64,000 bases of DNA from Cycas panzhihuaensis (Eukaryota; Cycadophyta): assembly GCA_023213395.1 (NCBI GenBank), contig CM041465.1, positions 147,753,741 to 147,817,740 on the forward strand. The letters run 5' to 3'. Within the stretch, counting starts at the first letter, position 1. Each line of letters begins with the position of its first letter. This document shows, one piece after another, positions 52,442-61,474 of this stretch. The notes below the pieces were generated by a model, which saw only the letters and a program-made list of their open reading frames with translations, ran no database searches and was not told where the DNA came from. Made by a program: the position numbers and the translations under genes.

Positions 52442-52693
52442 GTTAAGTTCATTTTCTCTTACAAACATTAATATCCTCAATCTTTCAAAATTTTAACGAC
52501 TCAATGCTTTGGTAAGTAAGTTTGCAATTTGATCACTTGAGCTACAGTAAATCAATTCAACTATACCTTCCTCCACTTGTTCCCGAATGAAATGATGATG
52601 AATTTCCACATGTTTGCTCCTTGCATGGAAAACTGGATTCTTTGACAGTTGGATTGCACCTTGATTGTCGCAAAATAATTGAGTAGATTCATC
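52442..52693 (-). pseudogene. pol: C-terminal pol tail of G
   Basis: Minus-strand remnants of the RNase H end (SKNPVFHARSKHVEIHHHF-type order, with FATIKVQ and NWKFIII frame-shifted pieces) run to the polypurine tract. Stops and a shift near 52690. Confidence 0.6.
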
Positions 52694-53524
52694 TTAATCA
52701 AGTTTGAAGTGGCTAAGAAGTCCTCTAAGCCAAATAGCCTCACAAGTTGCAGTTACTGCAGCTTTGTATTCAACTTCAGTAGATGATAAGGAAACTGTTG
52801 CTTGTAATTTGCTACTCCATGAGATCATTCCGAAATTGAGTGCAAATGAATATCCTAATGTAGATCTTCTTGTGTCAGCATTTCTTGCCCAGTTTGAGTC
52901 AGTGAATCCACATAGTACAAATTCAGAAGATTTTTGAAATAGGAGTCCAAACCAAATAGTTCCATGAACATATCTCAGAATGCGCTTTGCTACTTTCCAA
53001 TGCGATATGGAAGGAGCATTCATGTATCTTGATACAATACCAATAGCATAACTTAAATCAGGTTTAGTGTTAGTCAAATATATAAGACTACCCACTAGTT
53101 GCCTATATAAAGTTTCATCTACTGTTTTATCATTGCTTTCTTTTACCAATTTGAGACCAACTTCCATTGGAGTTGAAATTGGTTTACAACTTTCTATATG
53201 GAAGCGTTTTAACAAATTGTAAGCATACCTTGATTGAAATACAAAGATATGATCTTTCTTCTGCCATATTTCCATTCCTAGGTAGAAGTGCAACAAACCA
53301 AAATCAATCATATCAAAAGCTTTTGATAGTTGCTTTTTGAGTATGTTGATATTTTCAACACTAGATCCAGTCAAAATCAAATCATCCACATACAAAGCTA
53401 TAATTAGGATATCATGATCCTTATGTAACACATACAAGCTATGATCAGATTCACATCTTGTGAACCCATGTGAGACAAAATATTCATCAATGCGTGAGTA
53501 CCATGCCCTTGGTGCCTGTTTCAA
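52694..53524 (-). CDS. pol: RT C-half and RNase H of G (open)
   Basis: A 276-codon open frame reads MKQAPRAWYSRIDEYFVSHG, CESDHSLYVLHKD, IIALYVDDLILTGSS with an intact YVDD, MIDFGLLHFYLGMEIW, STPMEVGLKL, LTNTKPDLSYAIGIVSRYM, CGFTDSNWARNADTRRSTLG and LSSTEVEYKAAV. It ends at LLSHFKLD. Normal length and order for copia. Upstream a stop replaces Tyr in KTL-stop-GLKQ. Confidence 0.92.
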   Translation of the reverse strand: MKQAPRAWYSRIDEYFVSHGFTRCESDHSLYVLHKDHDILIIALYVDDLILTGSSVENINILKKQLSKAFDMIDFGLLHFYLGMEIWQKKDHIFVFQSRYAYNLLKRFHIESCKPISTPMEVGLKLVKESNDKTVDETLYRQLVGSLIYLTNTKPDLSYAIGIVSRYMNAPSISHWKVAKRILRYVHGTIWFGLLFQKSSEFVLCGFTDSNWARNADTRRSTLGYSFALNFGMISWSSKLQATVSLSSTEVEYKAAVTATCEAIWLRGLLSHFKLD

Positions 53525-53527
53525 CCC

Positions 53528-54001
53528 TTATAGAGTTTTCTTCAACTTGCAAATAAGTTGTTCATTTTCTCCTTTTTCAAACCCTTCTGATTGTCTCATA
53601 TAGACTTCTTCATTCAAAATGCCATTTAGGAAGGCAATTTTTACATCCATTTGATGAAGTTCCCAACTGAACTGAGCTGCAAGAGAAAACAACATCCTTA
53701 TAGTAGTCATCTTTGCTACAGGTGCGAAAGTCTCTTCATAATCAACTCCTAGTGTTTGAGAGTAGCCTTTTGTAACAAGTCAAGCCTTGTATCTTTCTAT
53801 GGCACCATTAGATTGATACTTGACTCGATACACCCATCTGCAACCAATTACCTTTTTTCTTGGAGATAATTTGACAAGATCCCAAGTCTCATTTTTCATG
53901 ATAGAGTCATATTCTTCTTTCATGGCTTTTTGCCAATGCGTTACATCCTTGGCTTCATGAAATGTTTGTGGCTCTTCAACACTTAAGAGATTTGCCATCA
54001 A
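53528..54001 (-). pseudogene. pol: RT N-half of G
   Basis: Two open pieces: 53780-54001 with EPQTFHEAKDVTHWQKAMKE, ETWDLVKLSPRKKVIGCRWV and YQSNGAIERYKA, and 53528-53710 with [20 protein letters not shown], which keeps the first catalytic Asp. They are separated by one stop (53779) and by LVTKGYSQ-type linker sequence. Confidence 0.88.
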
Positions 54002-54079
54002 AGCAAGATTAGTTTTACTTCTTGTTTGAATTTTAGAATCTAGATTTATTTCTCCAGATTCTTGAATGGTTTGTAAATA

Positions 54080-54955
54080 CTATTTTGGCAATTTCTTTGA
54101 AGAACTAGGAAAAAATGTAGAAGCAAGAATAGAAGAGGTGGAAGCTTCACTCTGATCACTTTCTATACTATCCTCACTATCACATATTTCTTTTCCTTTA
54201 TGTTTTTGTTCTTCTTCTATAGATACAATGAGTTGATCATCTTCTTTTGTTTTTTGAAACAATACATCTCTACTTATAACAATTTTCTTGTCAGTGAGAT
54301 TCCAAAGCCTATATGCTTTTGATGTCGAGTTGCAACCTACAAGAATACATTTTGTACTCTTGTCATCAAGTTTATGCCTTTTTTCTTTAGGCACATGTGC
54401 ATAAGCAATACATCCAAATATTTTAAGATGTGCAGCAGAAGGTTCTACATTAGTCCAAAGCTTCATTTGGAGTTATGTTTCTAACTACCTTTGTAGGGCT
54501 AATATTTAACAAGTACACAGTTGTATTAACTGCTTCTCCCCAAAGTCCTTTAGGAACATCTCTTGCCTTCATCATACATCGTTCCATTTCAATAATGGTA
54601 CGATTCTTTTGCGCTGTAACACCATTCTGTTGTGGAGTATATGCCATTGTAAGTTGATGTTGTATCCCATGAATTTTGCAGAAATTGATGAATTCAATGG
54701 ATAGAATTCGCCTCCGCTATCACTTCTCAATATTCTTATCTTTCTATTGGAATGATTTTCAGCTTCAACTTTGAATTCTCTAAACTTTGCAAAAGCATCA
54801 GATTTGTTTTTTATGAGATAGACCCAACACTTTCTTGTAAAATCATCAATAAAAGTGATGAAATATTGTGCTCCTCCATATGAATGTGGTGAGATTGGCC
54901 CACATAAGTCAGAATGTACCAATTCTGACTTCTCCTTTGCTCGCCATCTTGATTT
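54080..54955 (-). pseudogene. pol: Integrase core of G
   Basis: Pieces in order: 54572-54922 with [35 protein letters not shown] and LRSDSGGEF (both Asp present); 54450-54647 with [18 protein letters not shown], where the usual AERK reads TAQK, losing the catalytic Glu; and 54080-54466 with LKIFGCIAYAHVPKEKRHKL and VISRDVLFQ. The frame changes between pieces. The TAQK change overlaps a CAG word and may be a consensus error. Confidence 0.87.
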
Positions 54956-55309
54956 CTAGAATGGTTCCCTGTGCTGCTTTCCAAGTGCACAAGCTTCACA
55001 CACCTTGTCAGTTTTCTTGATTGAAGGTAAATCATTTACCATATTCAATCTATGCATAAGCTGAAGACTAGTATAATTCAAATGACCAAATCGGTCATGC
55101 CATAAAGTGTTATCTAAATTTTTAGCCATAAGACTAAGCTCATAAGTGCCAGAGAATTTATAGACTCCATTCTCATGCACACCTTGAGCTATTACATCAT
55201 TGTCTTTTTTCATCAAACACTTTGACTTATCAAATTCTACCTTGATATCTTGTTTAGCTATGCAACTAACAGATAATAGATTGTGCTTGAAAGAAAGTAC
55301 AAATAGCAC
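54956..55309 (-). CDS. pol: GAG-pre-integrase of G
   Basis: 117 open codons: LSFKHNLLSVSCIAKQ linker, NTLWHDRFGHLNYTSLQLMH zinc-domain His pair, and CEACALGKQHREPF with both Cys. A stop follows after EPF at the junction to the core. Confidence 0.9.
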   Translation of the reverse strand: MLFVLSFKHNLLSVSCIAKQDIKVEFDKSKCLMKKDNDVIAQGVHENGVYKFSGTYELSLMAKNLDNTLWHDRFGHLNYTSLQLMHRLNMVNDLPSIKKTDKVCEACALGKQHREPF

Positions 55310-55339
55310 ATTTGAAACCTTAAAGGTTCCATAATTTGG

Positions 55340-55570
55340 TTAACGAATACAGATGGTGCCACAACCAACAACTTGATGCTGACTATTGTCTTCGAGTACA
55401 ATGGGAGGAATGTTACATTCCTTTAAGTCTTCAAACCAATCTTTTTGAAATGAGATATGTTTTGAAGCTCTGAAATCCACATACCATTCACATGAATTTT
55501 GATTTGTAGCATTGAATACAAAGACTTTGTCATTCTCTTTTGTTGACAAAGCAGTTGTAGATTTCTTCAA
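55340..55570 (-). CDS. pol: Protease region of G, active site altered
   Basis: 76 open codons with NSCEWYVDFRASKHISFQ, where the copia site is WYVDSGAS. DSG has become DFR by what looks like a one-base shift around a CAGG word, later compensated. The rest (VVGCGTICIR) matches the copia pattern. If the change is real, the protease is dead. Confidence 0.8.
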   Translation of the reverse strand: MKKSTTALSTKENDKVFVFNATNQNSCEWYVDFRASKHISFQKDWFEDLKECNIPPIVLEDNSQHQVVGCGTICIR

Positions 55571-55591
55571 ATCAGCCTTCTTCTTCCAACA

Positions 55592-56360
55592 CTAAATTTC
55601 AAGATGCCCTTTCTTGTTGCAATATTTGCAAGTAACATCTTTTTTTGATTTTTGAGTGTTGTTGTTGCTTGCTTGAGGTGGATGCTTTGGAACATGATTT
55701 ACAGGTTTTTTCTTGAATTTTGATGCAAGTACAATGGAGCTACTTCCTCCTCCATTATAAAAAGCCATCCATTGTTCCTCTTGCAATAGTAGACCACTTA
55801 ACTCCTCAAATGTTAGAGGTTTTGGTCTACTTGTAAGAGATATGCTTGTCACAAATATGTGAAATCCTACATGCAAGTTATTCAAAGTAATGCTAACAAG
55901 CTCTCTATCTTGAATATCTTCACCAACTGCAATAAGTTGTTCCTTAATTTCTTTCAACTTTTGCAAATGTGAAGTGATAGAGTCATTGTTTGTCATTTTA
56001 TATGAATAAAGTTGATTTCTCAAATACAATACTCTTGTTTCATTTTTTTGTTTCAAACAAATCTTTAAGAGTCTTCCAAGCTTCTGATGCAAGTGTCTTG
56101 CCTTGAAGGTGAGTGATTAACTTATCAGCTACTGATAGATTAATGATTGCCAATGCCTTTTGGTTTCTATCAAACAAAGATGCCTCTTCGATCTCATCAA
56201 CTTGATTTTGTTCAGGTTTCTTATCTTTCTCTTCTACAATCTCCATAAGCCTTTGTAAGGCTAAAATATTGGAAATTTTAAATTTCCAAATTACATAATT
56301 TTTGCCATCAAGTTTTTGTGAGTCTGGCAATATGTACCCTCCAATGTTGACTGAAGTCAT
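55592..56360 (-). pseudogene. gag: gag of G
   Basis: Start codon at 56360: MTSVNIGGYILPDSQKLDGK, a copia Gag N-terminus with KNYVIWKFKI. The capsid pieces LITHLQGKTLASEAWKTLKD and NNDSITSHLQKLKEIKEQLI are followed by a Lys-rich tail and CKYCNKKGHLEI, a CCHC knuckle whose last Cys follows a stop at the next codon. One frameshift at about 56040-56095 in a T-run. Confidence 0.88.
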
Positions 56361-57202
56361 TATGACTTGTGATTAAGTCAAGTACTACCGCATGTATGAG
56401 TTTAATTTTACTGAGTGACTGCCAGGTAGTTAAAGTTTACTTTGAAGAATACAATTAGAGTATCACTTTAAAGTGAAGAAAAGATTGATAAAAAGAGAAA
56501 TTTAGATAAAAAATACATATATTCAAAGGAATATGCTTAAATCTCCACAAAACAGATTAAAGTGAAAGAGGATTCACTTATCTATGAGACCACTAAATGA
56601 GGGTTTTAAAAAAAAAATTAAAACACCTTAAAGAATATTCTAAAGAAGGATTTGAAACTCTTTTAAACTATATATAAAAGAGTATTAAAGAAGAATATTC
56701 TTTTTAAAATATGCTAATGTTTATAACATTAGCCCTTTATAAAATATTTTTTGCCCAATTTTTTGGGCTTCAACTAGCGTCGTCCTATTGTCGTTTGGCG
56801 GCTCGGGCTTCCGTCGACTGTTGTGTGTAGGTCAGCGACTGCTGCACTTCCTCTGTCTACTGTTACGTGCAGGTCAGTGGTGACTACACTTCCTCCGTCT
56901 ACTGTTGCGTGCGGGTCAACTGCGGCTATTTTGCCTACGGTGTCATAGATTTGTACAGAGACTATGTCATCCGTAGCAGGCATGCAGTGACATAGATTTT
57001 TGTAGAGACTAGGAAGTGCCCAAAAGAGCAGGTGATAAACAGAGGAATGAACCCTCACGCAGACTAGTGAAGGGGTAGGAGCCAATTCTCTTAGTTAACT
57101 GAGTAATTCACACCAAGAGATGATAGACTGCAATTTCAGAACTGAAGGCAAGAGCAAAGAATTTTGGACATCACTAGATGCTCAAACACAGGTGTCATAA
57201 GA
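56361..57202 (-). other. 5' leader of G
   Basis: It has an AT-rich part (56400-56760) containing a perfect hairpin at 56713-56733 with arms gctaatgtt/aacattagc, and a GC-rich part (56760-57090) with a repeat-containing leader ORF. The arrangement mirrors K. Confidence 0.6.
56774..57085 (-). CDS. Leader ORF of G with internal triplicate repeat, unknown function
   Basis: A 103-codon minus-strand frame between primer site and gag. Its C-half repeats a 16-residue theme three times: HATVDGGSVVTTDL, HVTVDRGSAAVADL and HTTVDGSPS. At DNA level this is a ~48-bp tandem repeat (56815-56945). No domain recognised. The start is the first Met after the primer side. It may be a leader peptide or only a repeat that happens to stay open. 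Confidence 0.3.
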   Translation of the reverse strand: MAPTPSLVCVRVHSSVYHLLFWALPSLYKNLCHCMPATDDIVSVQIYDTVGKIAAVDPHATVDGGSVVTTDLHVTVDRGSAAVADLHTTVDGSPSRQTTIGRR

Positions 57203-57214
57203 GCTCTGATACCA
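57203..57214 (-). promoter_or_regulatory. Primer binding site of G
   Basis: Minus-strand tggtatcagagc, consensus copia site abutting the LTR. Confidence 0.92.
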
Positions 57215-57565
57215 TGTTAGAATGAGGGATATAAGCTAGCCTCACAACATAAATCACATGCAAAATGAAGCAAGAGGTGATAATACGTCAACAAGACTAA
57301 ACTCTCCAATTCTCATTAAGAAGAATGAATGGTACAATTACATATTTATAACTTTACATTAACAAACTCTAACGCTCCCATGAAATTTGGTGTGCTCAAA
57401 CCACCTCATAAATGTCTTAAGTATCTTGGACTTCTAGAACTTTAACCAAGTATATTCTCTCTCTCTAGAATATTCTTATATAGAATATTCCATGTGAGGA
57501 ATTATTCTAAAGAACCTAAAATGAACTTAAATGAAATGAAATGGAAATGTACATTATTTCTAACA
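57215..57565 (-). repeat. 5' LTR of G
   Basis: 351 bp, same ends as 52057-52429, with a ~25-bp deletion near 57360. Confidence 0.9.
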
Positions 57566-57889
57566 GTTTTGCCTACCTCATCTGGTTGCATGTCCTTGTG
57601 TAGTTGGTACGCTTCTCAAAAACTTCGAGTTGGGAATAAGGTTTTCATTTCCACAACCTCTTGGTCTTCATTTTGATCCTGAAAAGAATCATGTGAAATG
57701 TTTGGCATGGAGGAAGTTGACGATGCTGGAGAAGATGGACCAGCCACTGATGTTGGAGAAGGTGGTCCTTCTGCTATGGATTTGCCTTTATCAACTTGGT
57801 TGTTCTCAAATGATGGTTACAGCTGGGAGTCACAGCTTGTATCCTTCGGGGCTTTATTGTCAGATTCCAAGATTTTGAGCAACTGTTGA
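57566..57889 (+). other. Unassigned stretch between G and gypsy H
   Basis: One plus-strand frame is open for about 100 codons from 57569 to about 57880 (QPLGLHFDPEKNHVKCLAW, then a Leu-rich part). A second overlapping frame at 57698-57889 is acidic (EEVDDAGEDGPATDVGEGG). Neither resembles a domain I know. It may be the N-terminal gag of H, a fragment of another element or a host remnant. Confidence 0.3.
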
Positions 57890-58286
57890 GCATCTCCACC
57901 GACCCTTCTGCCAGGTAGGGGTAGCAGAAGAGGAATCGGAGTTGGAAGCGTTAAGAAAAGAGGTGGTCAGATTGAAAATTAGAAATAACCGAGAAGGAGA
58001 GGAAACACCGAAAAAGAAGGACCATGTTGGAAGAGTAACCAAATGGTACCACATTTGTGAAGAAAATTCACATACCACCAAGGAATGTGACTTGGATTTA
58101 AAAAATAGTGCGTTGCACCAACAAGAGAGATGGTGCTATATATGCGACGTTGATACGCATATAACTAAGGATTGTTTCTACAATCCCAGGGGAAAAGCTT
58201 TCAGAGGACGAGGTAGGGGAAGGGGAGGCAACCCACCTCGGAATGTTTATACAACGAGGGGTGCACCAGAACCCTCGAGGAAATAA
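57890..58286 (+). CDS. gag: gag C-terminus of H with zinc knuckles
   Basis: The frame reads HRPFCQVGVAEEESELEALR, a charged coiled stretch, WYHICEENSHTTKEC (a knuckle whose first Cys is Tyr), CYICDVDTHITKDC (complete CCHC) and an Arg/Gly-rich run (GRGRGRGG), then a stop at 58284-58286. A third knuckle, CSNCGPSDHKTEDC, follows in another frame at 58380-58421, so a frameshift separates it. Gag knuckles bind the genomic RNA. Confidence 0.85.
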
Positions 58287-58300
58287 CCGCCAATGGGTAG

Positions 58301-59206
58301 ATGCCTCATCTGCTCGGTTTGGGCCTTTGGAAGTCAGAATGCCCAATGAAGCAGGAATACGAACAGAAACCATTTGTATGTAGTAACTGTGGCCCAAGTG
58401 ACCACAAAACAGAAGATTGCAAAGGAAAGGCCAAAGCGACCAACCTAATGACAATCATACCGGAAACCAAAAATGGCAAACTACAAAATAAACAAAAGGA
58501 GAAACTGGATGAAGGATATCCGGATCCACCGACAGAAATGGATCGATACAGAAAAGCAAAACAAGTCTTGGATGGCCTAGTCCAGGAGGAAAACGCATTA
58601 CCAATGGGTAAACCGGAAACCAAATACGTCTATGTACGTAAGAACAAACAAAAGGAACAAGAAAATCTACCAGAAGAACCTAAGGTGAAGCCCCAAATGG
58701 TGCAAATAGAGGAGCTTTTTAAAGGATTGCCAGCAGAGGATATTTCCAGAATGTTGCTATTAATGAAAAATTTGGTAAAGCAGTTACATTTGACTATTCC
58801 TCTATGCCAAGTTATTGATTGGATCAAAGGAGGAGTGTTACAGCGTGGAATCACGAAGAGTTTGAAGCAAATCATACCATCATTTGATATGGATCCGATG
58901 GTAACCATGACAGTCTTGGGAGAAACATTCCCACGAGTAATCGTCGATGGAGGCGCAGCGGTGAACGTGTTACCAGCTTCAACATGGCGTAAATTGGAAA
59001 GCCCGAAGCTAGAAGCGGCAACCTATTCGTTGAAATTGGCTAATGAACTATTGGTACGACCTATGGGGAGACTGGCCGACATCAAGGTAGATGTGGCAGG
59101 GATAGTGGTGCGAATCGACTTTACGATTGTGGAAACGGAGAAAGGGGCAACACCCTATCCAGCACTCTTGGGGAGGCCATGGTTGTATGAAACGCAATGC
59201 CTCTAG
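58301..59206 (+). CDS. pol: Third zinc knuckle, linker and aspartic protease of H
   Basis: A 301-codon open frame: CSNCGPSDHKTEDCKGKAKA near residues 28-47, a Lys/Pro-rich linker, then the retropepsin with VIVDGGAAVNVLPASTWRKL (active site D-G-G, a variant of DSG common in such plant gypsy elements) and PYPALLGRPWLYETQ near the end. A stop at 59204-59206 interrupts it; the following residues in another frame (VVLPMLGRSSIEI) continue the protein. Confidence 0.87.
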   Translation: MPHLLGLGLWKSECPMKQEYEQKPFVCSNCGPSDHKTEDCKGKAKATNLMTIIPETKNGKLQNKQKEKLDEGYPDPPTEMDRYRKAKQVLDGLVQEENALPMGKPETKYVYVRKNKQKEQENLPEEPKVKPQMVQIEELFKGLPAEDISRMLLLMKNLVKQLHLTIPLCQVIDWIKGGVLQRGITKSLKQIIPSFDMDPMVTMTVLGETFPRVIVDGGAAVNVLPASTWRKLESPKLEAATYSLKLANELLVRPMGRLADIKVDVAGIVVRIDFTIVETEKGATPYPALLGRPWLYETQCL

Positions 59207-59787
59207 AATTGGAAGAACGTAACTTTCACCTTAACAGACAACGGAATAAAGTAGTATTGCCGATGCTGGGAAGAAGCTCGATCGAAATAATTCCAGATGA
59301 GGGATCCAGCACAACGGTTACGAGTGACACAATATTCTCTTCCATTGGGGAAGAACATCTCTACCATACGACGGAAGAGCCCACCACATTGACTAATCAC
59401 CAGCAAGAAGAACCGACATATTTCGGGGAGATATACAACTCTTCGGACGACGAACACGGTATGAGGTTCGTGGATTATTGGCTACAGGATACATATGAAG
59501 TAAACTCTTCTTCTTATAGATGTAATTTGTTATCTAAATGTGTATCTACAGACATTGATAATAATTCAGATTCTTTTGACTATATAATGACTAACAATAG
59601 TTTAAAGAATGACAATAACGTAGATCAACAAACCCTTAGTTTACCTAATAATTTTTGTAAATTTTTTGTAGTTAATAGTAATCCTGACATCCCATTTACT
59701 TCAGGCGTGGGTCTTGAGGTAGATTCCCTACCCCCCTCTTATTACAACCTAAGGAAGGAAGTAATATTCCTTCCTCCTCTTCCTTAG
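59197..59787 (+). CDS. Post-protease ORF of H, unknown second half
   Basis: A 196-codon frame overlaps the protease end by ten bases. Its first half (NRQRNKVVLPMLGRSSIEII, EEHLYHTTEEPT) fits the usual linker after a gypsy protease. The second half (about 59500-59780) is AT-richer, Asn/Ser/Asp-rich and recognised as nothing. It ends KEVIFLPPLP just upstream of a primer-site-like sequence at 59825. It may be an insertion or an element-specific linker. Confidence 0.6.
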   Translation: MPLELEERNFHLNRQRNKVVLPMLGRSSIEIIPDEGSSTTVTSDTIFSSIGEEHLYHTTEEPTTLTNHQQEEPTYFGEIYNSSDDEHGMRFVDYWLQDTYEVNSSSYRCNLLSKCVSTDIDNNSDSFDYIMTNNSLKNDNNVDQQTLSLPNNFCKFFVVNSNPDIPFTSGVGLEVDSLPPSYYNLRKEVIFLPPLP

Positions 59788-59823
59788 AGGTACACCCACC
59801 TAGCCACAGATCTCTTCCAACCA

Positions 59824-59842
59824 TTGGCGCCAAAACTGGGGA
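59824..59842 (+). promoter_or_regulatory. Primer-binding-site-like sequence inside H pol
   Basis: attggcgccaaaactgggga resembles the tggcgcc...ggggA class of plant gypsy primer sites and lies just upstream of the gag-like start codon at 59844. The middle four bases deviate from the common form. If real, it would mark a captured 5' end of another gypsy. Confidence 0.4.
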
Positions 59843-59843
59843 A

Positions 59844-60635
59844 ATGGAAGGAGGATCGCTGGTAAGTACTTTTAGCGATTATGGTCTAGATAATAGAGTC
59901 ATCATCCCAGAGGAAGTAAACCATCAAATTTACATTGGGAACTATATTAAACCATTCTATGGGGAGCAGTTATATGGGACTACCCATTTAACGTATTGTG
60001 TTGAGTATTGGATGGAACATGGGAATTGGGATAAAACCCAATGGCAGCAGGACTTAGTACTAACCTTACGGGGAAAAGGCTGGTACTGGTACCTACCCCA
60101 CCAAGCCACTCTTAGGAATTGGAAAGATTTACAAACGATGTTTCGAATACGGTTCGATCATCCAACCCAACTAACCATTCCAATATTCTATGTAGGTCAC
60201 AATCCTAGGGAACACATACAGAAATGTAAAGAAAAATGGAAATCTTTAAGTATACCTAAACAAAATTGGCCCAACTATTTCTACCACACCTTGGGAAGAG
60301 TAGCGAAGGACTGGTTCCTCGGGAAGGAACAAAATTTAGTTGTGACTTGGGGAAACTTAAAGAAATCCTTCATAAAAACCTTTAGGCATACTTCTGATAA
60401 AAAAGAAATAGACAAAATCCTGAAACATATTAGAGTAATGAATATAAAATTAGAACAACACCTAACAGACCAAGAAGAGGTAGAGTCTACACATAGTGAA
60501 GAAGAAGAAGTTATGAACTATCCCTGCGAAATTCTAATTCAATGTTGGAGAAAGAAAGCTAGAAGACGTTCCGGGACACAAAATCGGAAATACAGAAGAT
60601 GTGGGTATAACAAAGTTAAAAACTACAGAGATTAA
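59844..60635 (+). CDS. Gag-like protein with two capsid-type motifs, between protease and RT of H
   Basis: A 263-codon open frame starting MEGGSLVSTFSDYG. Residues about 70-100 read GKGWYWYLPHQATLRNWKDL then MFRIRF, and residues about 140-180 read GRVAKDWFLGKEQNLVVTW then LKKSFIKTF. Both match the retrotransposon Gag capsid pattern (aromatic-rich, W..L...F...F). The end is acidic, then basic (CWRKKARRRSG). It overlaps the RT frame by 35 bases. Gag normally precedes protease, so its place is odd. Confidence 0.75.
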   Translation: MEGGSLVSTFSDYGLDNRVIIPEEVNHQIYIGNYIKPFYGEQLYGTTHLTYCVEYWMEHGNWDKTQWQQDLVLTLRGKGWYWYLPHQATLRNWKDLQTMFRIRFDHPTQLTIPIFYVGHNPREHIQKCKEKWKSLSIPKQNWPNYFYHTLGRVAKDWFLGKEQNLVVTWGNLKKSFIKTFRHTSDKKEIDKILKHIRVMNIKLEQHLTDQEEVESTHSEEEEVMNYPCEILIQCWRKKARRRSGTQNRKYRRCGYNKVKNYRD

Positions 60636-61474
60636 TGTTGGTAATCAGGAAAATCCTAAACTCATTCGAATTGGAAACTATTGGGATCCTCGACGATGTG
60701 AAGCCCAGCAGTTATTCGAAGAATTCCGTGACGTATTCGCATGGTCATATAAGGACCTGAAAGGCATTCCTCCGAAAATAGGAATGCATCACATTGATTT
60801 AATGGAGGATGCAAAACCGGTGAAACAAAGACCATACCGGATGAATTCGAAATACAAAGAGAAAGTGAAAGTTGAACTTGACAAAATGTTGGAAGCGGGT
60901 TATATCTACGAGATCGACTACAGTGACTGGGTGAGCCCTGTAGTAGTGGTTCCCAAGAAAAATAGGAAAATTCGCATCTGTGTGGGCTAGAGACAGTTGA
61001 ATAAGGTAACAAAGAAGGATCTATTCCCGTTACCTTGTACGGAGGATATTTTAGAAGCAGTTGGGGGAAATGAGATTTACTCCTTCACAGATGGATTCAG
61101 TGGGTACAATCAAGTGCAGATCGCCCGGAAGATCGAGCAAAACTACATTCGTAACAGAATGGGGAACATACACCTACAAAGTGATGCCATTCGGTCTCAC
61201 GAATATGCCAGCTACATTCCAGCGGATTGTAATTAATATCTTTCGGAAGTTTATTGGAGAAAAAGTCGTTGTATTTTTAGGCAGTGGGCGTTGTATGGGT
61301 GATGAAAAATCATATGGAGAATCGAGGAAATGTTGCAAAGCGTCTTGGAAAACAAATTGTGTCTTAATCCGTAAAAGTGTACCTTTCGTACCCTTGAAAC
61401 TTGTTGGGACATATAGTCGCAAGAAGGATTCTTGTGGATCCAAAGAAAAGTATACGCCATACTGCACTTTCTGA
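60601..61474 (+). pseudogene. pol: Reverse transcriptase of H
   Basis: Open piece 60601-60990: QQLFEEFRDVFAWSYKDLKG, KQRPYRMNSKYKEKVKVEL and VSPVVVVPKKNRKIRICVG, then TAG at 60988-60990. It continues RQLNKVTKKDLFPLPCTED and FTDGFSGYNQVQIA, a frameshift near 61130, then MPFGLTNMPATFQRIVINIF. The catalytic box is damaged: VVVFLGSGRCM stands where E reads VFLDDW, so both Asp are gone. The sequence around that point is gggcagtgggcg, with a CAG word. Confidence 0.87.

Larger units (their letters stand above)
52057..57565 (-). mobile_element. Ty1/copia element G, nearly full length
   Basis: LTRs 52057-52429 and 57215-57565, primer site 57203-57214, leader, gag with zinc knuckle, protease, GAG-pre-integrase, integrase, RT, RNase H and polypurine tract complement at 52430-52441. 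It is the most complete pol in the window, about 5.5 kb. The flanks ctttt (left) and gtttt (right) agree in four of five bases, and the sequences outside belong to different elements. LTR and leader are related to K. Confidence 0.92.

Noticed and set aside
59844-60635. Gag-like frame read as a host protein
   Set aside because: Two capsid-type motifs and the position between protease and RT of the same strand make a retroelement origin much more likely.
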